64,000 bases of DNA from Planctomycetota bacterium. Lineage in GTDB: Bacteria; Planctomycetota; UBA1135; UBA2386. A model generated the notes under the pieces. The model was not told the origin of the DNA. It worked only from the letters and a program-made list of their open reading frames with translations, and did not search any database. The position numbers and the translations under genes are program-made. The stretch lies in assembly GCA_020638655.1 (NCBI GenBank), contig JACKIC010000001.1:186001-250000 (forward strand), given 5' to 3'. This document shows positions 36,545 through 46,190 of this stretch, piece after piece. Every line of letters begins with the position of its first letter. Positions within the stretch are counted from its first letter, which is position 1.

Positions 36545-38992
36545 TCAGCGCAGCGCCTCGTCGCACAGGGCCAGGATGCGTTCGCACTCGCCGACGACGA
36601 ACACCGTCATCATCTCGCGCGAACGCTCGCGCAACGGCCGCCCGACCTCGAGGCCACGCTGCGCGATCTGACGCGCCTCGGAGTACAGCTGGCGGGCGGC
36701 GGCCGCGTCCGGCGCATACTTCGCCTGGATCGAGAGGTGATCGGCAAGCCGCTGGCACGCCGTGCCCAGCCCCGTCTCGAGCCAGGCGTTGCCCACGTCC
36801 CTGGCGACGAGGCGCTCGAACTCGAGGTAGGCCCACCGCATGTGCTCCTCGCCGGTGACGTAGTTGCCCTGCGCGGCCAGTTCGTAGCCCAGGTGGGTGC
36901 GCACGCTCGCCAACAGCCGGCGCGTCGCGACGTCCTCGAGGTCGTCCTCGGCCTCGCGCAGCACCTCGTAGGCCTCGAGGTAGGCGTCGACGGCAGCCTG
37001 GGAGTGCCGCTGCCCCTCCTCGACCTGCGCGACACTGCGCAGCAGGCTGCCGAGGTCCCGCCTGGACCTGGTGTCGATCACACCCTCGACGACGCAGCTC
37101 TTGCGGACCTCGTACGCCTGCCGGAACAGCTCCACCGCGCGGCTGAATTGCCCGCGGTAGTGGTTGAGGTTGCCCAGATGCGACAGGTGACTCACCCGCA
37201 ACAGGTCCAGCTGGCGGCGATCGACATCGGACCGCGACGCCAGTCGTTCGATCGTCGCGCCGGCGACGTTCCAGTGTCGCTCCGCCACGGCGAGGTCCCG
37301 GCTGGACTCGAACACGACCATGCCACAGGCCAATTCGAGATCGGCGAGCAGGAACAGGGAACGGACGTCGTCAGGGTCCTCCGCGAGCACCTTCTCGATG
37401 TGTTCGATGCCGTGCTCGAAGCTCGCCATCGCCCCCTTGCGATCGCCGACGTGGCCGTCCTGATTGAGCCCCTGCACGCCGCCGAGGTCGCAGTAGGCCC
37501 GCGCCAGCGAACGGCGCATGGCGTGGTCGAGCGGCGCGTTCTGCTCGACGAGTTCGAGCTGCTGCACCGCCTGTTCGATCACGTCGCGTCGGAGCAGCGT
37601 CGAGCCTCCGGCCCCCTCGTGCATGCTCGGCAGCTCGAGCAGCCGCCGCATCGTCATGTCGAACACGGCGCGCATCGCCCCGACCTTCTGCTCACCTTCG
37701 ATCGTGGCCCGATTCTCGGCGCGGGTGGCGCGGTAGGCGTAGACCATGCTGGTCGCGCCGCCGATCGTCGACACCAGCAACAACGCCGCGAGCGACAGCA
37801 CCAGGCCGCGCCGCCGCCGTGCGAACATGCGCAGCTGATAACCGAGGCTCGGTGCGCGCGCGTTGATGGGCTCGCGGCGCAGGAAGCGCTGCAGATCCTC
37901 TGCCAGCGCGCCGGCCGTGGCATAGCGCCGCTGCGGCTCCTTGGCCATCGCGGTCGCCAGGATCAGCTCCAGGTCGGTGTCGGCGCCGGGACAGGCGTGG
38001 CGCAGGGTCTCCGGCGCGACCTCACAGAGCACGCGCGCGACCTCGGGCAGGTTCTTGCCGGCCACGTCGAAGGGCAGGCGCCCGGCCAGCAGCTCGAACA
38101 ACACCACGCCCAGCGCGTGCACGTCGGTGCGCGTGTCGATCGCCAGCTTGTCGCCGCGCACCTGCTCCGGGCTCATGTAACGCAACGTGCCGACCAGCTC
38201 GCCGGTGCGCGTGAACGCGCGTGAGACCTCGTCGTCGTCGAGGCCGATGCTGCGCGCGATGCCGAAGTCGATGACCTTGGTCTCGCCGTCCGGCCCGACC
38301 AGCACGTTCTGCGGCTTGAGGTCGCGGTGCACGACGCCGCGCTCGTGGGCGTGCTGCACCGCCAGACACACCGGCACGAACGTCGCGACGAGTTCGCGGA
38401 GCGACAGCCCGCGATGCGCCGCCGCCCACTCCGACAGCGTGCGCGCGCCCTCCACGTACTCCATGGCGAAGTAGGGCCACCGCGCCGCGCCCAGCGGCGT
38501 CTGCTGCACGTGCACCCCGGCCTCGAACACCTGCGCGATGCCGGGGTGCCGCAGCCGCCCCAGCAGCTCGGCTTCGTGCCGGAATCGGCGTTCGCTCTCG
38601 CCGACCGCCAGCGCCGCCGACAACAGCTTGACGGCGACGCGGCGACGCGGCGACTCCTGCTCGGCCAGGAACACCGTGCCCATTCCGCCGCGGCCGAGCA
38701 CCTCGACGATCGCGAACGGTCCGATGCGCCCGCCGACGCCGATCGCGGTCGTGGTCGACTCGAGCAGCTGTCGGTGCGCGACGTCGGGATCCAGCCGCCC
38801 GACCCCGGTGACGTGTTCGCCGAGCAGGGCTTCGACCTCCTCGCGCACTTTGGGCGCGGCCGCCGCCAACAACTGCGCGCGGGCGGCCGGCTCCTCGAGG
38901 CACCGCTCGAACAGCGTGCGCACGGCGCTCCACCGCGACCTGGCTTCGCCGTCTTCGGGCTCGCTCTGTTCACCGCGCATGGCCGTCATCAT
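36545..38992 (-). CDS. Ser/Thr protein kinase with ECF-associated N-terminus, one TM helix and TPR-like C-terminus
   Basis: 815 residues. Residues 15-60 (LFERCLEEPAARAQLLAAAA...VEALLGEH) are the short helical extension found on ECF-linked planctomycete/acidobacterial kinases. Kinase domain about 92-360: GRGGMGTVF, VAVKLL, HRDLKPQNVL, DFGIAR, GTLRYMSPEQ. TM helix about 400-420 (LVLSLAALLLVSTIGGATSM). The C-terminal 380 residues are helical repeats (TPR-like). Last gene of the eight-gene run; 15 bases after the caspase-FGE gene. Probable membrane signal receiver controlling the sigma factor at the head of the run, by family precedent. Confidence 0.9.
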   Translation of the reverse strand: MMTAMRGEQSEPEDGEARSRWSAVRTLFERCLEEPAARAQLLAAAAPKVREEVEALLGEHVTGVGRLDPDVAHRQLLESTTTAIGVGGRIGPFAIVEVLGRGGMGTVFLAEQESPRRRVAVKLLSAALAVGESERRFRHEAELLGRLRHPGIAQVFEAGVHVQQTPLGAARWPYFAMEYVEGARTLSEWAAAHRGLSLRELVATFVPVCLAVQHAHERGVVHRDLKPQNVLVGPDGETKVIDFGIARSIGLDDDEVSRAFTRTGELVGTLRYMSPEQVRGDKLAIDTRTDVHALGVVLFELLAGRLPFDVAGKNLPEVARVLCEVAPETLRHACPGADTDLELILATAMAKEPQRRYATAGALAEDLQRFLRREPINARAPSLGYQLRMFARRRRGLVLSLAALLLVSTIGGATSMVYAYRATRAENRATIEGEQKVGAMRAVFDMTMRRLLELPSMHEGAGGSTLLRRDVIEQAVQQLELVEQNAPLDHAMRRSLARAYCDLGGVQGLNQDGHVGDRKGAMASFEHGIEHIEKVLAEDPDDVRSLFLLADLELACGMVVFESSRDLAVAERHWNVAGATIERLASRSDVDRRQLDLLRVSHLSHLGNLNHYRGQFSRAVELFRQAYEVRKSCVVEGVIDTRSRRDLGSLLRSVAQVEEGQRHSQAAVDAYLEAYEVLREAEDDLEDVATRRLLASVRTHLGYELAAQGNYVTGEEHMRWAYLEFERLVARDVGNAWLETGLGTACQRLADHLSIQAKYAPDAAAARQLYSEARQIAQRGLEVGRPLRERSREMMTVFVVGECERILALCDEALR

Positions 38993-39007
38993 GCCGCGCT
39001 CCTGGGC

Positions 39008-40669
39008 TCACTTCTGCCGGTAGGGTGGAATCAGCGACTTGACGCAGCGAAAGCCGACCTCGCCCTCGCGGCGCGCCGTCGCCTCGACCGGCAGCGCCTG
39101 TCCGACCGATGCGTCCACGGCCGCGCGACGCGAGACCACCTGCGTGCCGCCGCGCACCACGCCGCGCGGCGCGAGCTCGCTCCACGACTGCGCGTCGACC
39201 TCACAGAGCTCGCGCACCGAGCCGCCCATGCCGGCGACACCGAACGGCGACACGTCGCGCGGGTCGGGCCCCTGCGGCGCCGTCTGACGCGGCAGATCGG
39301 GCAGCGGCTGGTCGCCCCACGGATAGGTCGTGACCACGCGCCGCTCGGGATCGAACGCCGCGGCGAACTCCCACTCGAGCTGCGTCGGCAGCCTCTTGTT
39401 GCCCGCCCAGGCGGCGAACGCGCGCGCCTCCTCGAGGCTCATCGCGGTGGCCGGCGCCGTCGCGGCGCGCGCCGCGGCGGACCCGGGCCGCAGGCCGATC
39501 GTCGCGCCGGTCGCGTCGATGAACCGGTCGAAGCGCGCGTTGTCGACCTCGCGCACGTCGATCAGGAACGGCTCGACCGTGACGGCGCGCTCGCCGCGCC
39601 GCAGCGTGCCGCCGCGCACGAGCGCCATCTCCACGCGAACGCCGCCCTCGTCGCACCAGTAGCGGAAGCGGCCGGGCTGCACCTCTTCGACCGTGACGTG
39701 GTTGGGGCGGCGGTACCCCGTCGGCATGCCGGGGTCGGCGACCATACGTTCGCCCTGGGCCGGTCCCTCGACGTCGCGCACGAACACGAACTGGCCGCCG
39801 CTGCGCGGGTCCAGCGGGTGCGGCGCGAACAGCGGCATCTGCGGGTGGCGCGCGCGCTGGAAGTCGGGGTCTTGCATCACCGCGCGCACCAGGTGATCGC
39901 CGAGGGTCGCGGCCGGCAGGAACTTGTCCGGGTTGTGGGTCAGCGCGTCGAGCAGGTGGTAGGCGAACAGCGAGTGGCCGTCGCGGCCGCCGTCGGCGAC
40001 CGGCTCGTCGGCGCCGCTGGTCAGGACCTGGTTGGAGCTGCGCGCGTGCTGCACGCGGATCCAGTTCGGCGTCACCGCCTCGAGCGCGCGCACGTCGCGC
40101 GTCAGCAGGCCCGAGTAGCAGCTGTCGGAGATCAGCAACACGTGTTTGGCGCGGATGCGCGCGGTGGCGCGGTTGAGGGTCTCCGCGGACAGCCAGTTCC
40201 ACCAGCGGTGCTCGGCGTCGGCTGGCAGGTAGGGCACCCAGAAGCCCTCTTCGTGCTCCGAACCCGCCCAGCGTTTGGTGCCGTGGCCCGCGAAGAAGAT
40301 CAGCAGGCTGTCGCGTTCGTCGAGCCGCTGGGCCAGCTCGTCTAGCGCACCGAGGATGCCCTCGCGCGTCGCCTCGCGGTCGCGCAGCAGCGTCGGCGGC
40401 TCGAACTGGTAGTCGCGCTCGAGCACCGCGGCCAGCGCCTCGACGTCCCCGATCGGCGTGCGCAGGTCGGCCTCGTGCCCCTCGTAGCGCTGCACGCCGA
40501 TCAGCAGCGCGTGGTAGCTGCCGAACTCGAAGTTCTCGCGGTCGCCCTCCTGCAGCTTCGCCGAGACGGGGCGCCGCGCGCGCATCTTGCCGACCTCGCG
40601 CGTCAGCGGCTCCTCCTGCGCCGCGGCGATCGACGCCGCGGCCAGGACCACCAAGGACCACGCCTTCAT
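39008..40669 (-). CDS. Secreted caspase-like protein (C14) with C-terminal FGE/SUMF1-like domain
   Basis: 553 residues with signal peptide (SLVVLAAASIAAA|QEEPL). The p20-type caspase fold at about 48-290 has the catalytic His129 in FFAGHGTKR and Cys184 in ISDSCYSG, with the DREAT segment in between shared with the metacaspase encoded at 43594. Residues about 350-545 resemble the formylglycine-generating-enzyme fold: RLPTQLEWEFAAAF, TYPWGDQPLPD, GMGGSVRELCEVD, VVRGGTQVVS and GFRCVKS. The domain lacks obvious paired catalytic Cys, so it may be a binding module. ATGA overlap with the DUF4384 lipoprotein upstream. Confidence 0.88.
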   Translation of the reverse strand: MKAWSLVVLAAASIAAAQEEPLTREVGKMRARRPVSAKLQEGDRENFEFGSYHALLIGVQRYEGHEADLRTPIGDVEALAAVLERDYQFEPPTLLRDREATREGILGALDELAQRLDERDSLLIFFAGHGTKRWAGSEHEEGFWVPYLPADAEHRWWNWLSAETLNRATARIRAKHVLLISDSCYSGLLTRDVRALEAVTPNWIRVQHARSSNQVLTSGADEPVADGGRDGHSLFAYHLLDALTHNPDKFLPAATLGDHLVRAVMQDPDFQRARHPQMPLFAPHPLDPRSGGQFVFVRDVEGPAQGERMVADPGMPTGYRRPNHVTVEEVQPGRFRYWCDEGGVRVEMALVRGGTLRRGERAVTVEPFLIDVREVDNARFDRFIDATGATIGLRPGSAAARAATAPATAMSLEEARAFAAWAGNKRLPTQLEWEFAAAFDPERRVVTTYPWGDQPLPDLPRQTAPQGPDPRDVSPFGVAGMGGSVRELCEVDAQSWSELAPRGVVRGGTQVVSRRAAVDASVGQALPVEATARREGEVGFRCVKSLIPPYRQK

Positions 40670-41445
40670 CGGTGCTCGAACCAACGGGTCACCACCAGAT
40701 CGCGCCCCGCCGCGGTGCGGAACGCAGCCGTGTCGAAGCGGCCCTTGCCGTTCTGCATGCGCACCTCCGCGACGCCGGTGCCGCGCTCGGCCACGCCGAG
40801 CTCGAGGAAGTCGTCGGCGAGTTGCTGCACCGACAGCGGCCGCTGCAGCGGCGGCCGCTCCCGGCCGACGAACGGCAACAGCGCCTGTTCGAGGTCCGCG
40901 CGGCGCTGTCGCGACGCGACGAAGTAGATCGTCTCGATGCCGACGTATTCGTCGACGGCGTACGCCAGGTCGAGGTCGCCCTCGGGCAGGAAGCGACCGT
41001 CGCCGCCGCGCGTGGGCACGCCGAGCGCCCCGTCCGGATGCAGCACCTGCACGAAACCGGTGCCGTCGACGAGCACGACGTAGACGAAGCAGTCCTCGCT
41101 GGGACGGAAGAACACCTTGAAGCGGTCGCTGGCCTCGAGGCTGCCGCGCCAGCGCAGCACCTCGCCGTTCGCCATCGCCACGGGCACGATCTCGCCGCCC
41201 TGCTCCTCCTGCCGCAGCAGCGCCACCTCGAGCGAGATCGGCGCGCCGACCTTCGTCGCCGCGCCGCCCGGCGCGGGCCCGGCCTTGAGCGCCGTCGACA
41301 GATCGTCGACGAGCTTGCCGTAGCGGCTGTCGTAGTTGCCGACCGCGGTCGCGAGCAGCCGCCCCGCGAGCGGCAGCATCGTCTGGCACGCTGCCAGCAG
41401 CAGACCGCCGAGGACCAGGAGCCGACGCCAGGAAACGTTGTTCAT
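40666..41445 (-). CDS. DUF4384-type lipoprotein
   Basis: 259 residues with lipobox LLAAC (Cys20). The centre (EASDRFKVFFRPSEDCFVYVVLVDGTGFVQVLHPD, given in part) matches the DUF4384 pattern also present in the metacaspase encoded one base upstream. The C-terminal third ends with AEVRMQNGKGRFDTAAF. DUF4384 domains occur with kinases and caspase-like proteins in planctomycetes. Envelope location predicted; function unknown. Confidence 0.82.
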   Translation of the reverse strand: MNNVSWRRLLVLGGLLLAACQTMLPLAGRLLATAVGNYDSRYGKLVDDLSTALKAGPAPGGAATKVGAPISLEVALLRQEEQGGEIVPVAMANGEVLRWRGSLEASDRFKVFFRPSEDCFVYVVLVDGTGFVQVLHPDGALGVPTRGGDGRFLPEGDLDLAYAVDEYVGIETIYFVASRQRRADLEQALLPFVGRERPPLQRPLSVQQLADDFLELGVAERGTGVAEVRMQNGKGRFDTAAFRTAAGRDLVVTRWFEHR

Positions 41446-41446
41446 C

Positions 41447-43594
41447 TCACCTCTCCTCGTGTTCCGCGACGCGGAAGTTGATCGATGCGGCGGTCCAGTC
41501 GCCGGCCGCCGCTGCCGGCTCGTCCGCCGTCGCGCTCGCCTCGGCGGGCTGCCGCCGCGGCTTGTTGGGCACGACGCCGACGCCCATCACGCCGATCTCG
41601 CGCAGGCCGAAGGTCGCGCGCATCAGCTCCTCACGCAGCGCGCCGAGCACGTCCTCGACGGCGGCCGCGTCGTCGGGCGCCTCCTTCTGCAGGCGATGCG
41701 CCTGTCGGACCGCGTCGCGGATGCGCTCGGCGGTCGCCGCGTCGCTGGTGGCGAACACGCGGATGGTCTCGCTGCCCGCCGTGAGGAATGGCAGCAGGAA
41801 GCCGGCGGCGTTGTCCTCGCGGACCGCGTCCGGGATGCTGACGCGCAGCCCGGCGGGCACCAGGCCCTGCGGCAGCCAGCCGCTCTCCTCCGACAGTTCG
41901 TTGGGAAACAACAGCCCGACGCGACCCTGCGCGTCGACGTCGACGACGGTCACGTAGCAGTCCTGGTCGGCCTCGACGTGCACCTGCAGACAGTTGCGCG
42001 CCTCGACCGGATCGCCGTCGCGATAGACGCGATAGCCGTCGGCGGCCGGCTTGCGACGCGCGCGCAGCACGCCGATCTCCCGGTCCTCGACCTCGCCGCC
42101 GACGAGATCGGTGCACACCCGCACGCGCATCGACGACGTCGGATTGTCGAGCGCGAGCAGCCGCGACGCGGTCAGGGTTCGCGCCACGACCCGCGCGGCC
42201 TCGTCGAGCGTGGCCCGCTCGGCGACCGCGCTGGTCTCGTCACCGGCCAGGACCACGAAACCCGAACCCGCGTCCAGGCGACGGAAGATGAAGTTCGCGC
42301 CCGCGGCGTCGTCGGCCACGACCGCCGCGCGCGGTGACAGCCGCGCGAGCAGGTCGCGGGCCCTGGCCCGATCGTCACCGGCGAGCTCGAGCCGGACCCT
42401 GGGTGCGCCGGCGTCGCGCGCCGGCGCGATGCGCACCGCCCGGCAGTCGGCGAAGCTGCGCTGCAGGTCCGCGCCGCCGCGCAGCGTCAAGGCGGCCCGG
42501 CCGCCGCGCACCGCGCCCACTTCACCCCACGCCAGCGCGCCGCGTTCGAAGCTGGCTTCGCCCGGCGCGAAGATCGCCCAACAGGAGCCCGGCGTCACGC
42601 CGCGCGCATCGGCGCCCTCCAGGAACCACGTCTTGCCGTCGCCCTGCACGGCGAGCCACGGGAAGCGCGCGCCGCGCCCCGGTCGCGGCGCCGGCAGCAG
42701 CGCGCCCTCGAGTCGCCGCCGCTGCCCGGCGACGTCGTCGTCGAAGCCGATCAGCTCGAACGCGGGTGTCGAGGCCCGGTGCGTGCAGCCGAGCGCGTCG
42801 ACGATGTCGCGATAGCCGGCGATCACCATGCGTTCGCACTCGGCCACCGACGCGCGCCGCCGCGCGCCCTCGCCGGGCAGGGGCTGTTCGGCCAGCACGC
42901 GGCCCAGCGCCAGCGAGAACAGCCCGTGCGCTGTGCCGTCGACGGGGCCGTCCAGCGCCCGTTCGCGCGCCAATGCCGAGGTGATCGCCAGGTAGCGGGC
43001 GGCCCCGCCGCGCGTGCCGACGTCGTCGCCGCGGCGATAGAGCGCCGCGCGGGGATCGGGCGGCACGTCGCGCGTGCGCAGTTCGCTGAGCGCGCGCGTA
43101 CCGGTGCCCGAGTGGCACGCGTCGAAGCTGATCACGGCGTTGCTCGTGCGCAGCCCCGACAGGATCGCGTCGATCTCGTCGTCGAGGATGTCGGGCACGT
43201 CGCCGCTCCGGCTGTCGCAGGCGACGAGGGTCTCGTCGAGCCCGTCCTGCGCCTCGTCGCCGCTCTGGTCCTGCTGCTGCGAGCCGTGGCCCGAATAGTG
43301 CACGAACAGGAAGTCGTCGCGATCGGTCGCGTCGACCACGCGCTGCAGCTCGCGCAGGATCGCCGCGCGCGTCGCCTCGCGGTCGCGCAGCACGCGCACC
43401 TCCTCGAAGCCGTAGCGCCGTTCGAGCACGTGCTCGATCAGCGCGACGTCGTTGACGCAGCCGCGCAGGTCGGGGATGTCGGGGTTGACGTAGTCGTTGA
43501 TGCCGATCAGCAGCGCGCGGCGCTGGCCGCGCGGCGCGTCGGCCTGCGGCTCCTGGCCCAAGACGAAGACGGACAACAGCGTGAGCAACAACAT
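41447..43594 (-). CDS. Secreted metacaspase (C14B-like) with C-terminal DUF4384 domain
   Basis: 715 residues. Signal peptide (LLLTLLSVFVLG|QEPQA). Caspase domain about 25-290: ALLIGINDYVNPDIPDLRGC, His103 in VHYSGHGSQ and Cys160 in SFDACHSGTGTR, the orthodox metacaspase dyad with the acidic substrate pocket residues following. The middle is a Gly-rich unknown region; DUF4384 at about 520-650 (CYVTVVDVDAQGRVGLLFPNE, in part). Predicted exported Arg/Lys-specific endopeptidase, if the family's specificity holds; calcium dependence not visible. Confidence 0.9.
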   Translation of the reverse strand: MLLLTLLSVFVLGQEPQADAPRGQRRALLIGINDYVNPDIPDLRGCVNDVALIEHVLERRYGFEEVRVLRDREATRAAILRELQRVVDATDRDDFLFVHYSGHGSQQQDQSGDEAQDGLDETLVACDSRSGDVPDILDDEIDAILSGLRTSNAVISFDACHSGTGTRALSELRTRDVPPDPRAALYRRGDDVGTRGGAARYLAITSALARERALDGPVDGTAHGLFSLALGRVLAEQPLPGEGARRRASVAECERMVIAGYRDIVDALGCTHRASTPAFELIGFDDDVAGQRRRLEGALLPAPRPGRGARFPWLAVQGDGKTWFLEGADARGVTPGSCWAIFAPGEASFERGALAWGEVGAVRGGRAALTLRGGADLQRSFADCRAVRIAPARDAGAPRVRLELAGDDRARARDLLARLSPRAAVVADDAAGANFIFRRLDAGSGFVVLAGDETSAVAERATLDEAARVVARTLTASRLLALDNPTSSMRVRVCTDLVGGEVEDREIGVLRARRKPAADGYRVYRDGDPVEARNCLQVHVEADQDCYVTVVDVDAQGRVGLLFPNELSEESGWLPQGLVPAGLRVSIPDAVREDNAAGFLLPFLTAGSETIRVFATSDAATAERIRDAVRQAHRLQKEAPDDAAAVEDVLGALREELMRATFGLREIGVMGVGVVPNKPRRQPAEASATADEPAAAAGDWTAASINFRVAEHEER

Positions 43595-43608
43595 GGGAAC
43601 TCCTGTGG

Positions 43609-45114
43609 TCAGCGCGACCGCGGCGCGCCGACCGTGCCGCGCTGCGCGCCCGTGACGAAGTGGGTGTTGGACGGCGAGCCGTAGTCGAGCGCGGGTGCCC
43701 CGGTGAGCGGCGCGAGCGCGCCGCCGGCCTGCCGCAGGTGCGGCACGAGGTGGTCGCCCACGGCCACGAACACGACGTCGTGCAGCGGGTCGCCCGAGGC
43801 CCGCGACGGGTCCGCGGTCGAAGTCAGCCGCGACACCGCTCCGAGGTCCTGCTCGTCGAACGCGCCCAGCGCGCCGGAGACCGGGTCCAGCGCGTAGCGC
43901 AGCACCCGCCGCGCGCCGCCGAGCGCCGTTCCCGTCAGGTACAGCTCGCGCCCGGTCGGATCGACGACGAGGTCGTCGACGGACTCGAAGCCGCTGCAGT
44001 CGTCGCCGAGCGAGAGCACGCCGCCGTTGTCGCCGACGAAGTAGGCGCCGACCTTGGCCAGCGCGGACACGGGGTCGCGCAGCGCCAGGTAGAGCACGCG
44101 CCCGGTCGGGTGCAGAGCCAGCTGCCCGCCCTCGGTGACCACGCACGGCATCGCCGCGGACGCCGCGAGGAAGTCGATCTGGCCCGCCGCGGTGAGCGCG
44201 AAGTCCGCGAGCCGGTAGCCGGCGCCGTCGCCGAGGTCCTCGGTCAGGTAGAGGCGGCGGCCGTCGGCGCGCACCGCCAGGTCGCCGATCAGGCCGCGCA
44301 CCGCGGTCTGCGGCTCGCCCAGGGTGCCGTCGGCGAGGATGGGCGCGATCGCGAGCACGCTGCGCTTGGCCGCGGGCTGTCGCTGCACCACGTAGAGCAC
44401 GCGGCCGAGCGGCTCGACGAACACGTCGAGGTCGGCGAACGCGCCGTCGTAGGCGATGGTGCGCGGGTTGGTCGGAGTCCGGCCGAACTCCGCGCCGATC
44501 ACGTCGAACGCGGCGCTACGCGCGTCGACGCGCAGCGCGGTGATCTCGGCGCCGCCGGCGGTGTCGCGCACCGAGTAGACGTAGCCGCCGCCGGGGTGCA
44601 GGGCGAAGCGCTGCGGGGAACCCGGCAGGGTCGCGGCGCAGACGCGCTCGAACGACGCGTTCGACGCGCCACCGACGAGCCGGTCGAACACGACCTGGTC
44701 GCCGGCCGAGCCCGAGGCGGTGAGCCCCGAGACCACGGCGGCCTGCACGCCAAGCCCGTAGCTCGCGCCGCTGTTGGGCTCCTCGAGCCGGAAGTCCCAG
44801 GTGACGGGCGGCGTGGCGAGGTCCGCCGCGAGCTGCGCGGCGCGCACCCGCAGCGCCAGGGCGCGCGGCAGCTGCAGCTCGGCGCGGCCGAGGGCCGGGA
44901 TCGGGTCGGGGACCAGCGACAGCGGCGCGCCCGACAGGTCGAGCCCCTCGAGCCGCAGCTGCAGCGGTTCGCCGCCGTCGTTGACGAACAGCAGCACGAC
45001 CGTCTGGTCGCCGTTGTTGCGCGACAGCTCGCCGATGCCGGCGCCGATCGCGGCAGGACCGCACGCCGTCGCCAGCACGGCGACGAGCGGCAGGACGTTC
45101 CGGAGGCGCTTCAC
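43609..45114 (-). CDS. Beta-propeller-like lipoprotein
   Basis: 501 residues from GTG 45114 (GTGA overlap). Signal with lipid-type Cys (LPLVAVLATAC, Cys18). N-terminal beta domain (about 35-150), then repeats of the 6-phosphogluconolactonase/YNCE kind (FALHPGGGYVYSVRD; DLAVRADGRRLYLTED; LALHPTGRVLYLAL; DLVVDPTGRELYLTG), probably seven blades. No enzyme residue recognised; likely protein-binding. Between the TolB-like lipoprotein and metacaspase genes. Confidence 0.82.
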   Translation of the reverse strand: MKRLRNVLPLVAVLATACGPAAIGAGIGELSRNNGDQTVVLLFVNDGGEPLQLRLEGLDLSGAPLSLVPDPIPALGRAELQLPRALALRVRAAQLAADLATPPVTWDFRLEEPNSGASYGLGVQAAVVSGLTASGSAGDQVVFDRLVGGASNASFERVCAATLPGSPQRFALHPGGGYVYSVRDTAGGAEITALRVDARSAAFDVIGAEFGRTPTNPRTIAYDGAFADLDVFVEPLGRVLYVVQRQPAAKRSVLAIAPILADGTLGEPQTAVRGLIGDLAVRADGRRLYLTEDLGDGAGYRLADFALTAAGQIDFLAASAAMPCVVTEGGQLALHPTGRVLYLALRDPVSALAKVGAYFVGDNGGVLSLGDDCSGFESVDDLVVDPTGRELYLTGTALGGARRVLRYALDPVSGALGAFDEQDLGAVSRLTSTADPSRASGDPLHDVVFVAVGDHLVPHLRQAGGALAPLTGAPALDYGSPSNTHFVTGAQRGTVGAPRSR

Positions 45115-46151
45115 GAGCCACCTCCCTGGTCGCTGCCGTAGCAGACGATGGTGCGCGAGCTGCGCCGACCACCCGCCACGTACTCGACCACGATGCGGTT
45201 CGCGCCGGGGTGCGCGGTCAGTTGCAGTTCGGGCAGCGGCACGCGGAACGTGCGCGCGCCGACCTGTTGCTGCGAGCGCGGCGGCAGGCCGGTGGCGTCG
45301 AGCTCGACCGCGACCGTGTCGTCGACCAGCACCGCGAGCTCACCGATCAGCTCGTGCGCGACCAACGCGCCGCGCAACGTGAACGCGTCGGCGACGACGC
45401 CGCCGTTGACCGGCGCCTCGACGCGCAGCTCGCCGAGCAGTTCGCGCTCGTCGCCCGCGAGGCCGGACTTGAGGTATCCAGTCAGCTCTCCGGCCGCGTG
45501 CGCGACGGCGGCGGCGGTGAGGCTGCGCGCCGTGGCGGCGTCGCCGTCGGCGGTCAGCGGCGGCGGGATCAGCAGGCTCTGCAGCGTGCCGAGCGAGGCC
45601 ACGTCGTTGCGGTCGAAGAAGCCCAGGCGCACCGTGCGCACCGTGCCGCCGAGGTCGGCGATCGCCTGGCCGTTGTGCGGGTTGACGATCTGCCAGTCGA
45701 TCTCGAGCCCCGCGAGGTAGTCCGAATCGGCGATGAACAACCCGCCGACCCAGGTCGTGAGCCACAGCAGCGACGACAGGAGGCCGTCGGTCGAGCCGCC
45801 CTGGAACTGAAAGTCCGCGCCGACCAGCTTCGGCCGCAGCAGCAGGTCGGCGCCGGCCGCCTCGGCCTCTGCCAGGTCGTCGCCGCCGACGGCGGTGACG
45901 ACGCTGGCCGCGCGCAGCGTGCGCAGATCGGCGAGCAGCGCGTCGTGCAGCCTCTGCGCCGTGAGCTCGCCGCCGAGCGCCGTTGCCTTCGCCAGGTCCA
46001 GCTCGGGCACGACCTGCAGCGGCGCGACCGCGACCCGGAAGGGCGCCGGCGACGCCGCGCGCAAGTCGCTGGTCGCCGCATCGCGATCGACGAAGTCGCC
46101 GGTCGCGCAGCCGGCCAACAGACACAGGGGTAGCACGCACGTTGTATTCAT
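45111..46151 (-). CDS. Lipoprotein with TolB-N/CsgG-like domain
   Basis: 346 residues. Lipobox LLAGC (Cys15). Residues about 40-125 (FRVAVAPLQVVPELDLAK, LTAQRLHDALLADLRTL, AEAAGADLLLRPKL) match the TolB N-terminal/CsgG/LpoB alpha-beta pattern found in periplasmic scaffolds and secretion lipoproteins. A short hydrophobic turn follows (LWLTTWVGGLFIAD). The C-terminal third is beta-rich. Predicted outer-membrane lipoprotein adaptor for the caspase set. Confidence 0.78.
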   Translation of the reverse strand: MNTTCVLPLCLLAGCATGDFVDRDAATSDLRAASPAPFRVAVAPLQVVPELDLAKATALGGELTAQRLHDALLADLRTLRAASVVTAVGGDDLAEAEAAGADLLLRPKLVGADFQFQGGSTDGLLSSLLWLTTWVGGLFIADSDYLAGLEIDWQIVNPHNGQAIADLGGTVRTVRLGFFDRNDVASLGTLQSLLIPPPLTADGDAATARSLTAAAVAHAAGELTGYLKSGLAGDERELLGELRVEAPVNGGVVADAFTLRGALVAHELIGELAVLVDDTVAVELDATGLPPRSQQQVGARTFRVPLPELQLTAHPGANRIVVEYVAGGRRSSRTIVCYGSDQGGGS

Positions 46152-46190
46152 GGCTCGGCTCCGCACGACGTCGTCGTCAGGGGAAGGGAC

